This document shows positions 43,160 to 51,499 of a stretch of DNA of 64,000 nt, one piece after another. The translations under genes and the position numbers were made by a program. The first letter of the stretch is position 1; every line of letters begins with the position of its first letter. The stretch lies in contig JACTMY010000014.1 in the NCBI GenBank assembly GCA_014584395.1, forward strand, positions 1 through 64,000, written 5' to 3'. The notes below the pieces were generated by a model that worked only from the letters and a program-made list of their open reading frames with translations, searched no databases and was not told the DNA's origin. This stretch comes from Planctomycetota bacterium (GTDB taxonomy: Bacteria > Planctomycetota > Planctomycetia > Gemmatales > HRBIN36).

Positions 43160-43762
43160 ATGATGCAAAAACGTCAATGGTATCTTTTCTCTGGGTTGTT
43201 GGCTGCCGCCATGTTGGTGATGCCAATGACCGCCGTCAAGGCGGACTTTACAGGTCCATACGATCTCAATAACTGGACCTTAACCAACACCAATGCGGAC
43301 GGCTCATGGAATTCCAATCCAGGACCACCCATCGAACTGTTCTTAACCGGTGGCGACAACGGTTCAGGTACACAAGGAACCACGGATTTCACCTTCGTGG
43401 CTTTTGAATCGGGCACCGTGAGCTTTAACTGGGGCTACGACACGGTTGATGACCCTGGATTCGATAGCGGCGGTTGGCTTCTCAACGGAAATTACACGCC
43501 ATTGGCTAACGGCCCAGGACAAATGCCCTTTTTCGACGGCTTTGTTAGTTTCGATGTTGAGATCGGCGACGTATTTGGGTTCCGGGTTGACACGGATGAT
43601 AACATCTTTGGACCAGGCATTCTTGGCGTGACGAACTTCAATTTCGATGCTACCGTGATCCCCGAACCATCGACGATGGCCCTCGTCGGCTTGATCATGG
43701 CGGGCGGTGCGGTGGGTTATCGCAAGCGTCGTCAGTTGACCCGCAGTCGCCGAAAAAAGTAA
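43160..43762 (+). CDS. PEP-CTERM sorting-signal protein
   Basis: 200 residues from the ATG at 43160, close to a GGGGGAG site; the next codon is also ATG. It has a signal peptide (about 1-29, ending MTAVKADF), then an Asp/Gly/Asn-rich beta-type region, and the C-terminal tripartite signal VIPEPSTMALVGLIMAGG plus YRKRRQ. Exosortase cleaves such signals during export to the envelope, usually with exopolysaccharide. No exosortase gene is in the window. A terminator follows. Confidence 0.92.
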   Translation: MMQKRQWYLFSGLLAAAMLVMPMTAVKADFTGPYDLNNWTLTNTNADGSWNSNPGPPIELFLTGGDNGSGTQGTTDFTFVAFESGTVSFNWGYDTVDDPGFDSGGWLLNGNYTPLANGPGQMPFFDGFVSFDVEIGDVFGFRVDTDDNIFGPGILGVTNFNFDATVIPEPSTMALVGLIMAGGAVGYRKRRQLTRSRRKK

Positions 43763-43789
43763 CCCACTTCGGATTCCAATAGCCCATCA

Positions 43790-43821
43790 AGCCCAGAGGA
43801 CCATGGTTCTCTGGGCTTTTT
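43790..43821 (+). terminator. Intrinsic terminator after the PEP-CTERM gene
   Basis: AGCCCAGAG and CTCTGGGCT pair over nine bases around a 10-base loop; five T follow. Confidence 0.9.
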
Positions 43822-43852
43822 GCATTTCAGGTTGGCACCGCTTTGTTTCCCA

Positions 43853-44704
43853 TCAATCATGGAATTGCAAAAGGGCGGGCGTCGGCAGCGGCCTGGTCTT
43901 GCCCTCTCTGGCTGGCACTGGAGCCAGCAGTTTTGGCCAAGGATTCATCGGCCTCTTTTGGACTTCAGGCTCGTTCGATGGATACGAGATTTGCTGAATT
44001 TCGGAGCGCTGGCCCGAACCTGGGGCCAGTGTTGGCGGCATCGGCGCGGGTTTGGGTGGAGGCAGCGTTTCGAGGTCTTTCACATCGGCATGGGGCAAAG
44101 CTTGCCGGGGAGCCTTGCCCACGACCATCTCGTTGCGAATCGATCGACATCCCGCCAGACCGACAAAGCAGCGGCTATAGGCCAGCTTATCGTCCTCCGA
44201 ATCGGCAAAGCCCGTGATGATGAGCCGGCCATCCTTGGTGGCGCGCAGCTCAATCTGTTTCCGAACGGGCAACCCCACTTGCTCCAGCCGCGCCCGGCAT
44301 TCCAGGGCGAACGTCTCCCGCGGCGCCTCGGGCAGGACCACCCTCATGTTCGGCTGCACGCGAACCTGGTCCACCACCTCGACCAGGCTGAGTTCCGTGG
44401 CGATGGCCAAGGCTTTCATCTGAATGCCCCGCGTGGGGACCAACCCCTGGATCAGCAGTTTGTTATCCTGGTGCACGGCTCGGAGGGGATAGGGAAACGT
44501 GATGGGATCCGCCAGCCAGGCCAACTCGATGGCATGGACGGACGGCGTTGACAGATGGGCGGCCAAGGTGATGACGTCCATGGCGTCGTGCGCCGAGGAA
44601 ACCGGCCGATCTTGAGCCGCGGCGGGAGCGATCCACGCCGCTCCGCTTCCCAGGCCGGTCAAGGTGCCGATGCAGAGAACGGACCGCAGCCAATGCATAA
44701 CCAT
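43853..44704 (-). CDS. Exported BON-domain protein
   Basis: 283 residues; signal peptide about 1-32 (ending APAAAQ). Two BON-like units are seen: LRAVHQDNKLLIQGLVPTRGIQMKALAIA...VRVQPNM and LRATKDGRLIITGFADSEDDKLAYSRC...RNEMVVGK. BON domains bind phospholipid or peptidoglycan-proximal surfaces. The C-terminal 80 residues are Pro-rich and unstructured-looking. An ATG two codons later (44698) has better spacing to GAAGGG and may be the real start. Its role is unknown. Confidence 0.75.
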   Translation of the reverse strand: MVMHWLRSVLCIGTLTGLGSGAAWIAPAAAQDRPVSSAHDAMDVITLAAHLSTPSVHAIELAWLADPITFPYPLRAVHQDNKLLIQGLVPTRGIQMKALAIATELSLVEVVDQVRVQPNMRVVLPEAPRETFALECRARLEQVGLPVRKQIELRATKDGRLIITGFADSEDDKLAYSRCFVGLAGCRSIRNEMVVGKAPRQALPHADVKDLETLPPPKPAPMPPTLAPGSGQRSEIQQISYPSNEPEVQKRPMNPWPKLLAPVPAREGKTRPLPTPALLQFHD

Positions 44705-44812
44705 CGCCCTTCAAACTCAAGAGCCGATGCTGTTTCGCCGCCAACCCTTGGGTCAGCTTGTCAGCATCGGCTCCATGCCAGAGGAATCTGGGAATGACCT
44801 GTGATCGTTGGG

Positions 44813-45379
44813 TTATGGCCCCAACAAATCGCGGGAGATCGATTTCTGATAGCAGGCGTCGTTGCCGACGACGAGATGGAGGTGGTCCTTGTCGATGTAG
44901 ATGACTTCCACGCGGTCGTTGGTCACGCCAAAGGCAAAGGGCCAATCGGAGTAGAGCCGTTCACGCCAGAACACCGTGCATTTGTAATGGCAGTGATGCA
45001 ACTGGGCCGGCCCCACGACCGGGAAGAAAGCGGGCGGATCGATCTGATCGACGATCTTTTCGACGACCACTTCGAAATTATCGCGCATCTCCTCGAAGAC
45101 GAAGGGAACACCGCGTGCCACGCGCGGCAAGGCGCGAATGACTTCTTCATCCGTCGGCGGATCTTCGCAAGTCGGCAGCGGCTGCCCCGGCAGGATCGGC
45201 GGCATGATGGCCGCGCGATCAGTGCGGAACCGCTTGGTGTATTTCTCTTCCATGCGTTCCGATGTCCAGGGGGGATTGCAAATCACCCATGGCAAGGATG
45301 GGGCCGCCCCCATGCATCCCAGCGAACCCGCCACCAAGCTCAGTCCGAGCATGAATCCAATAGCACGCATTTTGGTCAT
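44813..45379 (-). CDS. Planctomycete-type lipoprotein, unknown function
   Basis: 188 residues from the ATG at 45379, which has AGGAGGT six bases upstream. The signal MTKMRAIGFMLGLSLVAGSLGC ends in a lipobox Cys. The mature part has a PPWTSERMEEKYTKRF segment and a C-terminal beta-rich part (CTVFWRERLYSDWPFAF, VEVIYIDKDHLHLVV). I recognise no domain. It follows the next exported gene on the same strand but the spacing suggests separate transcripts. Confidence 0.7.
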   Translation of the reverse strand: MTKMRAIGFMLGLSLVAGSLGCMGAAPSLPWVICNPPWTSERMEEKYTKRFRTDRAAIMPPILPGQPLPTCEDPPTDEEVIRALPRVARGVPFVFEEMRDNFEVVVEKIVDQIDPPAFFPVVGPAQLHHCHYKCTVFWRERLYSDWPFAFGVTNDRVEVIYIDKDHLHLVVGNDACYQKSISRDLLGP

Positions 45380-45595
45380 TCCCCACCTCCTCGCCAAACC
45401 CCCACCCCCTGGTCCGTTCTCGGCCTGGTTGGTTGGGAGGATGTTTCTATTGCAGCAGTATCAATAGCGAAATCGACGTAAACGCTGACGAACTTTAGGT
45501 ATTTTTCGATCAGGCTGATTATGCAAGCTGGAACGATGGTGCGGTCCGCGTTTGAGCCACTGCTTAAGAGTTCGGCTCAGGATAGCCCGCTCCAT

Positions 45596-45638
45596 AAAAA
45601 AACCGGCCCGCCTGGCGGTTTTCACCAAGCGGGCCGGT
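45596..45638 (-). terminator. Intrinsic terminator after the short exported protein gene
   Basis: ACCGGCCCGC and GCGGGCCGGT pair over ten bases, and seven T follow on the minus strand. Confidence 0.9.
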
Positions 45639-45664
45639 CCAGCGCTGTCGGTATTTATCCTAGC

Positions 45665-46138
45665 TTACCAATAGCGAACATTCCACCAATCGCGATTGCC
45701 AGCGTAGGAACCGATGTACCAGTGGCCGTCATCGAATTCCAGCATCACTTTCCGCCAGCCCAGGGGGGCCTTGGGGAACGGGTAAAACGGCCCAATGTGC
45801 GGGAAGGCGCAAGACGGATAAAGATTCGGATAGGCCACGCGGGAGTAGTTGTTGTAAGGAGCGTAGGTCGGCCAGGCATGCGGGGGCAGCGGTGGAGGCT
45901 GCATTTGGCCATTGAAGCCGCCCATGTCCGCCCGGTACAACGGCACGGGGTCCAGCGGCGCGTTCTGCGCTGGCGCGGAGCGCGGCGCCGTCAGGGGTTC
46001 TGCCCCTTGCGCCAGAATGATCCCCACCGGGCGATCATTGGCGTCCTTTTGGATCATCTTCGGTGGGTCGGCCATCAAGGCGGCCGGCAACGCCAACAGC
46101 GCCAACGCGGGCACCATCAAGCGAATACGATTGAGCAT
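45665..46138 (-). CDS. Short exported protein, unknown function
   Basis: 157 residues from the ATG at 46138, which has GGAGG five bases upstream; the longer frame adds 25 non-signal residues. Signal peptide MLNRIRLMVPALALLALPAALMADP. The mature part is Pro/Tyr/Asn-rich, ends in an aromatic patch (WRKVMLEFDDGHWYIGSYAGNRDWWNVRYW) and has no recognised domain. The aromatic C-terminus could be a small beta domain. It has its own terminator. Confidence 0.7.
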   Translation of the reverse strand: MLNRIRLMVPALALLALPAALMADPPKMIQKDANDRPVGIILAQGAEPLTAPRSAPAQNAPLDPVPLYRADMGGFNGQMQPPPLPPHAWPTYAPYNNYSRVAYPNLYPSCAFPHIGPFYPFPKAPLGWRKVMLEFDDGHWYIGSYAGNRDWWNVRYW

Positions 46139-46391
46139 TTCATCCTCCCGATGCATCGAGGAAAACGAGAAGTTGCCGTGGTTCTCCGAGAGACGCTTCC
46201 GTGAACCATCCACGGCAGGCTCTCACGGCAAAGCATCGGAATTTGCGCAGGGGGGGATGGAGAGAGAAGCGGCATTCCCGGCCCGCTTTCCCGCAAGGCG
46301 ATCCCTTTTTTCCCTAGGGACGGCGCCACCGGAAGAAACGACACGGTAAACCGGATGACCATGGTGAAGAGGCCAGGCGAAGCTCGCTGCA

Positions 46392-47411
46392 TCAATGAGA
46401 GCGATGCACCACCTGCTCGGTCAATTGTTCCAGGATTTGCCGATATTCCGAATCAGGCAAGACCTGCAGGGCTTGACGGGCGTTCCGCGCGTGGCCGTCG
46501 GCTTTTTGCAACGCATAGGCTAAGGAGCCGGAGCGTTGCAGCAAGTCGCGCAGGGCGGCAAGCCCCTCGGCATGCGGCTCCAGGACGTGCTGCCGAACCA
46601 ACCGCAACTCCTCTGCGGTCCCGTGGCGGAAAAGATGAATCAGGGGAAGCGTCATTTTTTTCTGAGCTAAATCCGTTCCGAGCGATTTGCCGGTCTGATG
46701 CTCATCGCCGGTTAAGTCCAAAATGTCATCGGCGATCTGAAAGGCCAGGCCCAGGTCGTAGCCAAAGCGGGTCAATTGTTCGACCACCGCCTCGCCTGCG
46801 CCGCTGAAGATGGCTCCAAGCTGGCAGCAGCAACCGGTCAGGGCGGCGGTCTTGCCGCCGATAATGGTGAGATATTCCTCTTCGGTCAGATTGAGATTGC
46901 CCTGCTCGCCGATCTGATACAATTCCCCCTCGCAGACGCGATTGGTGGCTTCCCCTATGATCCTGCAGGCCAAGGTGCTCCCGGTGGTGCTGGCGAGATA
47001 AAAGGCATGGGTGAAGAGCAAGTCCCCCAGCAGCACGCTGCTCTGCGATCCCCATTGCGAGTTGATCGTGGGCACGTGGCGGCGCATTTGCGCATGGTCG
47101 AGGATGTCGTCGTGGACCAGCGTGGCCGTGTGGATCATTTCCACGACCGCCGCCAGGACGTGGTGCTCGCGCGTGACGGCGCCGCAAGCGCGGGCGGTGA
47201 GCAGCAGGAGGGTCGGGCGCAGCCGCTTGCCTTGATAGTGCGCCAAGTGGGCCACCAATTCAGCGACGTGCGGCGTGCCGCTGTGCAGTTCTTGTTGAAA
47301 GATCGACTCCGCCTCGGCCAAATCCGCCGCGATCGCTGCAAAGAGACGATCCAAACCGCGCGGGTTGGCTTCCTTGGCTGGCGTGATCGTGGTGGGTCTC
47401 CCCTGCCCCAT
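46392..47411 (-). CDS. Polyprenyl diphosphate synthase
   Basis: 339 residues, trans-prenyltransferase fold. The first Asp-rich motif is LVHDDILDHAQMRR and the second is FQIADDILDLTGDE. GKRLRPTLLLLTARAC and GGKTAALTGCCCQLGA are also typical. It elongates farnesyl or geranylgeranyl diphosphate for quinone side chains (IspB/HepT type). Product length cannot be read safely, though the small residues before the first motif favour a long chain. No quinone gene is adjacent. Confidence 0.92.
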   Translation of the reverse strand: MGQGRPTTITPAKEANPRGLDRLFAAIAADLAEAESIFQQELHSGTPHVAELVAHLAHYQGKRLRPTLLLLTARACGAVTREHHVLAAVVEMIHTATLVHDDILDHAQMRRHVPTINSQWGSQSSVLLGDLLFTHAFYLASTTGSTLACRIIGEATNRVCEGELYQIGEQGNLNLTEEEYLTIIGGKTAALTGCCCQLGAIFSGAGEAVVEQLTRFGYDLGLAFQIADDILDLTGDEHQTGKSLGTDLAQKKMTLPLIHLFRHGTAEELRLVRQHVLEPHAEGLAALRDLLQRSGSLAYALQKADGHARNARQALQVLPDSEYRQILEQLTEQVVHRSH

Positions 47412-47492
47412 GCAACTCGTCCTTTTTCCCGACTCCGAACGTGAGCGGAGTGCAAACGGTTTTTGAAAAGTTAGTGAATGCCTCGGAACTTG

Positions 47493-47969
47493 TCAATCAG
47501 ACCGGACAAAATGGCCGCTGCGGCCCCCTGCTTTTTCCAACAAACGAATCGTTTCCACCGTCATGCTTCGATCCACCGCCTTGCACATGTCATAGACCGT
47601 GAGCGCGGCCACGCTGACGGCGGCGAGGGCTTCCATTTCCACGCCCGTCGGCCCCCGCGTTTTGACCTCCGCCTCGATGCGAAGCTGCGTCGGCGAGCAT
47701 GCCTCGAAGCGAATGGTTACGCTGGACAGCGCCAGCGGATGACATAAGGGGATCAACGACCACGTTTGCTTGGCTGCCATGATACCCGCTATGCGGGCTA
47801 CCTCCAAGACGTCCCCCTTCTGGATCTGGCGATCTTGGATGAGGGTCATCGTCTCCGGCTGAAGCCGAAGGTATCCCTCGGCTCGAGCCTGGCGTTGTGT
47901 ATCCGGCTTGCCGGTGACATCGACCATGCGGCTGGCGCCTTCAGCGTCGAAATGAGTCAGTTCCGCCAT
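47493..47969 (-). CDS. moaC: Cyclic pyranopterin monophosphate synthase
   Basis: 158 residues from the ATG at 47969, which has GGAGG six bases upstream; the frame extends upstream with no conserved sequence. MoaC converts the MoaA product to cPMP in molybdenum cofactor synthesis. [38 protein letters not shown] and [26 protein letters not shown] are the family blocks, with the catalytic Lys/Asp near the last. It is separated from other moa genes. Confidence 0.96.
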   Translation of the reverse strand: MAELTHFDAEGASRMVDVTGKPDTQRQARAEGYLRLQPETMTLIQDRQIQKGDVLEVARIAGIMAAKQTWSLIPLCHPLALSSVTIRFEACSPTQLRIEAEVKTRGPTGVEMEALAAVSVAALTVYDMCKAVDRSMTVETIRLLEKAGGRSGHFVRSD

Positions 47970-48009
47970 GGTTGGCCTCCCCCGCGGTCTAACCGTGAAT
48001 ACCTGTGGT

Positions 48010-49473
48010 TCACAACGAAGGGCCGCCATTGGCTCCGCATCGTTGCAGCCGTTTTTCGAGAAGCTGTTCCGCTTCTTCCAGATGATGAAAGAGCGTGGCA
48101 CGCTGTGCTTCATTGCGCCCGGACTTGCCGTACAGGGGACGCAGATCATGGCATTGCCGGAGAAGCCATTCGATGGATGGCCTGCCCCATTTGGCCTCCG
48201 CCTTGGGGCCAATGTAAATGGGCGAGGTATGGGCGTAAAGGTTTCCCTTACCGGTCCAGGCCCGGGCCGCTAGCCAATTACCTGGGGCGCAAGCATGCAT
48301 CGATTCTAAAGACCAATGCCCATCAACGGCTTTGGCTTGCTCCGCCACGACGCGGCCATTGACGAGAAGCTCGATTCTGGCCACGTCATCCGAGGCTTGG
48401 AGCGAGGCCTTGAGCGGCAGCGTTGGCTTCGCTTCGTCCAGCATCACTTCCTCGCCGACCTGCCGATCGCCCACGGCGAAATAGAGCAAGGCTCCGCGCG
48501 ATGCCGCGGTCTTGCCGCCGCGCACGGCTTCGATCCACGCCGGGATCGAGAAGGGCTGATCCCAGCCAAGATGCGCATAGGTCCGCACAGCGCCGACCGG
48601 CACCCTGGCGTCCCGCTTGCCTGAGCCTCCGACCAAGGGAACGCGACACCCCGCATTGAGCAAATGATACCAGGCCTCCAAGGTTGATGCCGTCCATGGA
48701 ACTGCGCCTGACCATTCCACGGCGTCGATTTCTCCCAGGACCAAAGCCACCGCATCCTCGCGCAGCACCCCTCTAAATTCGGGCCAGATCACCAAGCCGC
48801 GTTTGCGGTGAGCTTGATGCGTCCAATCGCCAAGGGTGTAGTGTTCGAAGCCCGCTTGATCGAGCCGCAAGGGAAACACCACCCGATGCGTGTACAGCAG
48901 GGATAAGTCGCCCAGTTCGCCCCCTTGATTGCGCGTCCCCACCATGACTTGACAATCGGCGAGGCTGGCTGCCTGGGCTTGAGCGCTATAGTCGTCCATG
49001 AGCCAAAACTGCCCTTCATCGTCCTGAAGCGCGTGGACGTGGACAAAGGCCAACCCCTCGGCAGCCCCCTCCATGGCGGCGGCTCGGGGAGCGAGGTGAA
49101 AGGTGGAGGTATCCCCTGCGTACCAACCTTCTTCGGCCAATGAGGCGCGAGGCTCCATAACGAACCGCATCGACAGTTGCCCGGCCCGTCGATGGACGAC
49201 GTCCTTCCGCGGAGAAAAATTAGGCCCCTTGCTCATGTGGAACACAAGGTCCCCGGCAGGGAGCAGAATCTCGCATGTGCCATCGATGTAGGTGTGGAGG
49301 TCATTGTCGAGGAGCAGATTACCCCCTGAGGCGCCTTGCTGATGCGGCATGATTCGGCCGGGGCGTCCCAATGGAGGATAATACGTTCCCGACTCCGAAA
49401 CGACACGCAGCCGAATGGGCGTGGGCTGGCCTTGAGGGTCATTCACGCGCAGATGCACAACTTGAAGGTTCAT
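48010..49473 (-). CDS. CehA/McbA-like protein with degenerate metal site
   Basis: 487 residues, no signal peptide. The layout resembles CehA/McbA family metallohydrolases with a PHP-type core: a long beta-rich N-terminal part, then [13 protein letters not shown] where active members have GDLHxHS, a middle part, and [21 protein letters not shown] where active members have a SDAH-type motif. The metal-binding His/Asp are therefore largely missing, and I expect no hydrolase activity. The C-terminal part is beta-sandwich-like ([16 protein letters not shown]). It lies 10 bp from the DUF4349 gene. Confidence 0.6.
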   Translation of the reverse strand: MNLQVVHLRVNDPQGQPTPIRLRVVSESGTYYPPLGRPGRIMPHQQGASGGNLLLDNDLHTYIDGTCEILLPAGDLVFHMSKGPNFSPRKDVVHRRAGQLSMRFVMEPRASLAEEGWYAGDTSTFHLAPRAAAMEGAAEGLAFVHVHALQDDEGQFWLMDDYSAQAQAASLADCQVMVGTRNQGGELGDLSLLYTHRVVFPLRLDQAGFEHYTLGDWTHQAHRKRGLVIWPEFRGVLREDAVALVLGEIDAVEWSGAVPWTASTLEAWYHLLNAGCRVPLVGGSGKRDARVPVGAVRTYAHLGWDQPFSIPAWIEAVRGGKTAASRGALLYFAVGDRQVGEEVMLDEAKPTLPLKASLQASDDVARIELLVNGRVVAEQAKAVDGHWSLESMHACAPGNWLAARAWTGKGNLYAHTSPIYIGPKAEAKWGRPSIEWLLRQCHDLRPLYGKSGRNEAQRATLFHHLEEAEQLLEKRLQRCGANGGPSL

Positions 49474-49483
49474 GCCTGCTATT

Positions 49484-50545
49484 TTATGGATTAGCAGGCG
49501 ACTCGGTGGCGGCGGCCATGGACGTTTCCACGGTTCGATTCATTCTGTTCTGCCAGGCTAGGCGGCTGAATTTCAAGAACTTTCGCATCAGCCATACTCC
49601 CAGGACGATCAGGATAAGCAGAAAGGGCGACCAGGGCACCAACGCCACGGCAAACAAGGCCAGGGTTTCCCAGAAGCCGACAAACGCTTCCCACGAGCGA
49701 TCGAAGGAGCGACCGATCTTGGTCGTGAACGTGGGCGAGGTGGGCGGTTGATAATCCTTCATCTCGACGATGTTCAGCATCACGGTAGTCAGAGAGGTCA
49801 AATTCGACAAATAGTTGAGCCGGCCCTGCATCCGTTCGATTTCGCCTCGAACTCGAGTCAGTTCCTTTTCGACTTGCAGAATCTCGGTCAATTTCCCGGT
49901 CGCTTCCTGCAAGAGCTTGAGCAGTCGTTCTTCCTCGATCTTTTTATTCTTGATGCGGCTTTGAACATCGAAGAACTCTTCCGTGACGTCCTGAGAATCC
50001 AACTTGCTGCGCTGTAGTTCGCCAATGCCGGAAATGTTCTTGATGAAAGCATCGAATTCCGCCGCCGGAACGCGAATTTTCCAGCGGCCCTCGCGGCGTT
50101 GGCCGGCGGCGGCGCCCAGATCGGATTGCGCCACCAGGGCCTTGTGCTGCTTGATCAAGGCTTGCAGTTTCTGCTCGGCGGCCTCGAAATCTTTGACGAT
50201 CACTTGTACGTCGGCGATATAAATGATCTTGCGATCGACGTCCATCTGACCAGTAGCGGTGGACGGGATGGATTCCCCTGACTCCCCCTCCATGAAGGAA
50301 GGTCCTTTTTGCGCATTCACTTCGCTCATGAAAGCATCGCTTGGCCCTGCGACAGAACGCGGCGCATGCATCGGTTGAGCCAAGGCCGAGCCCACCCCCG
50401 TGAAAGCCACCGTATCATCGCTGCTCTTTTGTTCGCAGCCGATCGTGCAAAGCATGCTCAGGACGGCCATCATGAGGAGGCCGCGCCATTGAGAGGAAAG
50501 TGAGCGAATCGTCACCTGACGGGTGGAATGATGGTAGGGATTCAT
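49484..50545 (-). CDS. DUF4349 lipoprotein
   Basis: 353 residues from the ATG at 50545. SQWRGLLMMAVLSMLCTIGCEQ holds a lipobox Cys. After a linker, residues about 105-260 (RKIIYIADVQVIVKDFEAAEQKLQALI...GRWKIRVPAAEFDAFI) match DUF4349, with a coiled coil (RIKNKKIEEERLLKLLQEATGKLTEILQVEKELTRVRGEI-type heptads). One membrane helix (about 300-325) precedes a basic tail. The family is of unknown function and envelope-linked. Confidence 0.88.
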   Translation of the reverse strand: MNPYHHSTRQVTIRSLSSQWRGLLMMAVLSMLCTIGCEQKSSDDTVAFTGVGSALAQPMHAPRSVAGPSDAFMSEVNAQKGPSFMEGESGESIPSTATGQMDVDRKIIYIADVQVIVKDFEAAEQKLQALIKQHKALVAQSDLGAAAGQRREGRWKIRVPAAEFDAFIKNISGIGELQRSKLDSQDVTEEFFDVQSRIKNKKIEEERLLKLLQEATGKLTEILQVEKELTRVRGEIERMQGRLNYLSNLTSLTTVMLNIVEMKDYQPPTSPTFTTKIGRSFDRSWEAFVGFWETLALFAVALVPWSPFLLILIVLGVWLMRKFLKFSRLAWQNRMNRTVETSMAAATESPANP

Positions 50546-50597
50546 GCTTCTGCTCGCAAACGAAGACAAGAATGGTTTTTACTTCAGCCGATTAAAA

Positions 50598-51470
50598 CTA
50601 AGACGGCTTCGTGAGCGGGATTGATTTCAATTGGTTTGTTTTTTTTGCAATTTCAAGCAAGAGGCCGTTAAGCGCCTCGACGGCCATCGGAAAACGCTCG
50701 GGGCCAGTGAAGCCTCCCGTGGGTCCACCGCCCTGAAGGTGCGGTTCCAGAGTAGCAAATCCCTGATAGCCCGACTGCCAAGCGTCGGCCAACACTTCCG
50801 CCAGCCGGCCTTGGCCTTGCCCGGCGGGCACGCCGTGCGGTTCGCCGCGGTTCCAATCCTTGATGTGGAAGTGCACGGTCCAGGGTTTGGTCAGGAGCCA
50901 GGCTTGCCAGGGATCGAACCCTCCCAGGACATAATTCGCCGCATCGTACACCGCCCGCAAGTGCGGATGATTGATGGTCCGCATGAGATCGACCACGCGG
51001 GCCGGGTCTTCGCCATAGATGCGATGCTCATTCTCATGCCAAAGGAAGACGTTGTCCCGCGCCGCTCGCTCCGTCATCTGCTGCAATCGTTCGATCACGG
51101 TGGACCGATGCCGGTCCCAGCTTTCTCCCTCCTGGGCGGGATAGAAACTAAAGATGCGGATGCGCGGCGTCGCCAAAAAATGCGCCACTTCGATGGCCCG
51201 CAGAAACCGCTGCCAATGGGCTGGCCAGGGATCATCGATTTTGACTTTTCCGATCGGCGAACCAATGGCACTGAGCTGAAAGCCATGATCCAACATGCCT
51301 TTCTTCAGCTCCGCGAGCTGCTGATCGGCGAGGTCGAGCACATTGGTTCGATGAATGGAGCGCAGTTCCAGGTGCTTCACGCCGCACCGAGCCAGCACTT
51401 CGAATTGCTCGTTCGGATCGGGACTGATTTCATCGCCAAAAGCACTGAGGACGAAAGGCGTGGCTGGCAT
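50598..51470 (-). CDS. Sugar phosphate isomerase/epimerase (TIM barrel)
   Basis: 290 residues of the xylose isomerase-like/AP endonuclease-2 fold. SAFGDEISPDPNEQFEVL starts the barrel. Metal-type ligands are in VFLWHENEHRIYG (Glu), LRAVYDAANYV (Asp), VHFHIKDWNRGEPHGVPAGQG (His, Asp) and FATLEPHLQG (Glu). Likely cytoplasmic sugar-phosphate or keto-sugar epimerase. It sits 29 bp from the uvrD start side but on the same strand after it. Confidence 0.85.
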   Translation of the reverse strand: MPATPFVLSAFGDEISPDPNEQFEVLARCGVKHLELRSIHRTNVLDLADQQLAELKKGMLDHGFQLSAIGSPIGKVKIDDPWPAHWQRFLRAIEVAHFLATPRIRIFSFYPAQEGESWDRHRSTVIERLQQMTERAARDNVFLWHENEHRIYGEDPARVVDLMRTINHPHLRAVYDAANYVLGGFDPWQAWLLTKPWTVHFHIKDWNRGEPHGVPAGQGQGRLAEVLADAWQSGYQGFATLEPHLQGGGPTGGFTGPERFPMAVEALNGLLLEIAKKTNQLKSIPLTKPS

Positions 51471-51499
51471 GGGTCTATTCTCGAAGAGCGAAGCAGGAA

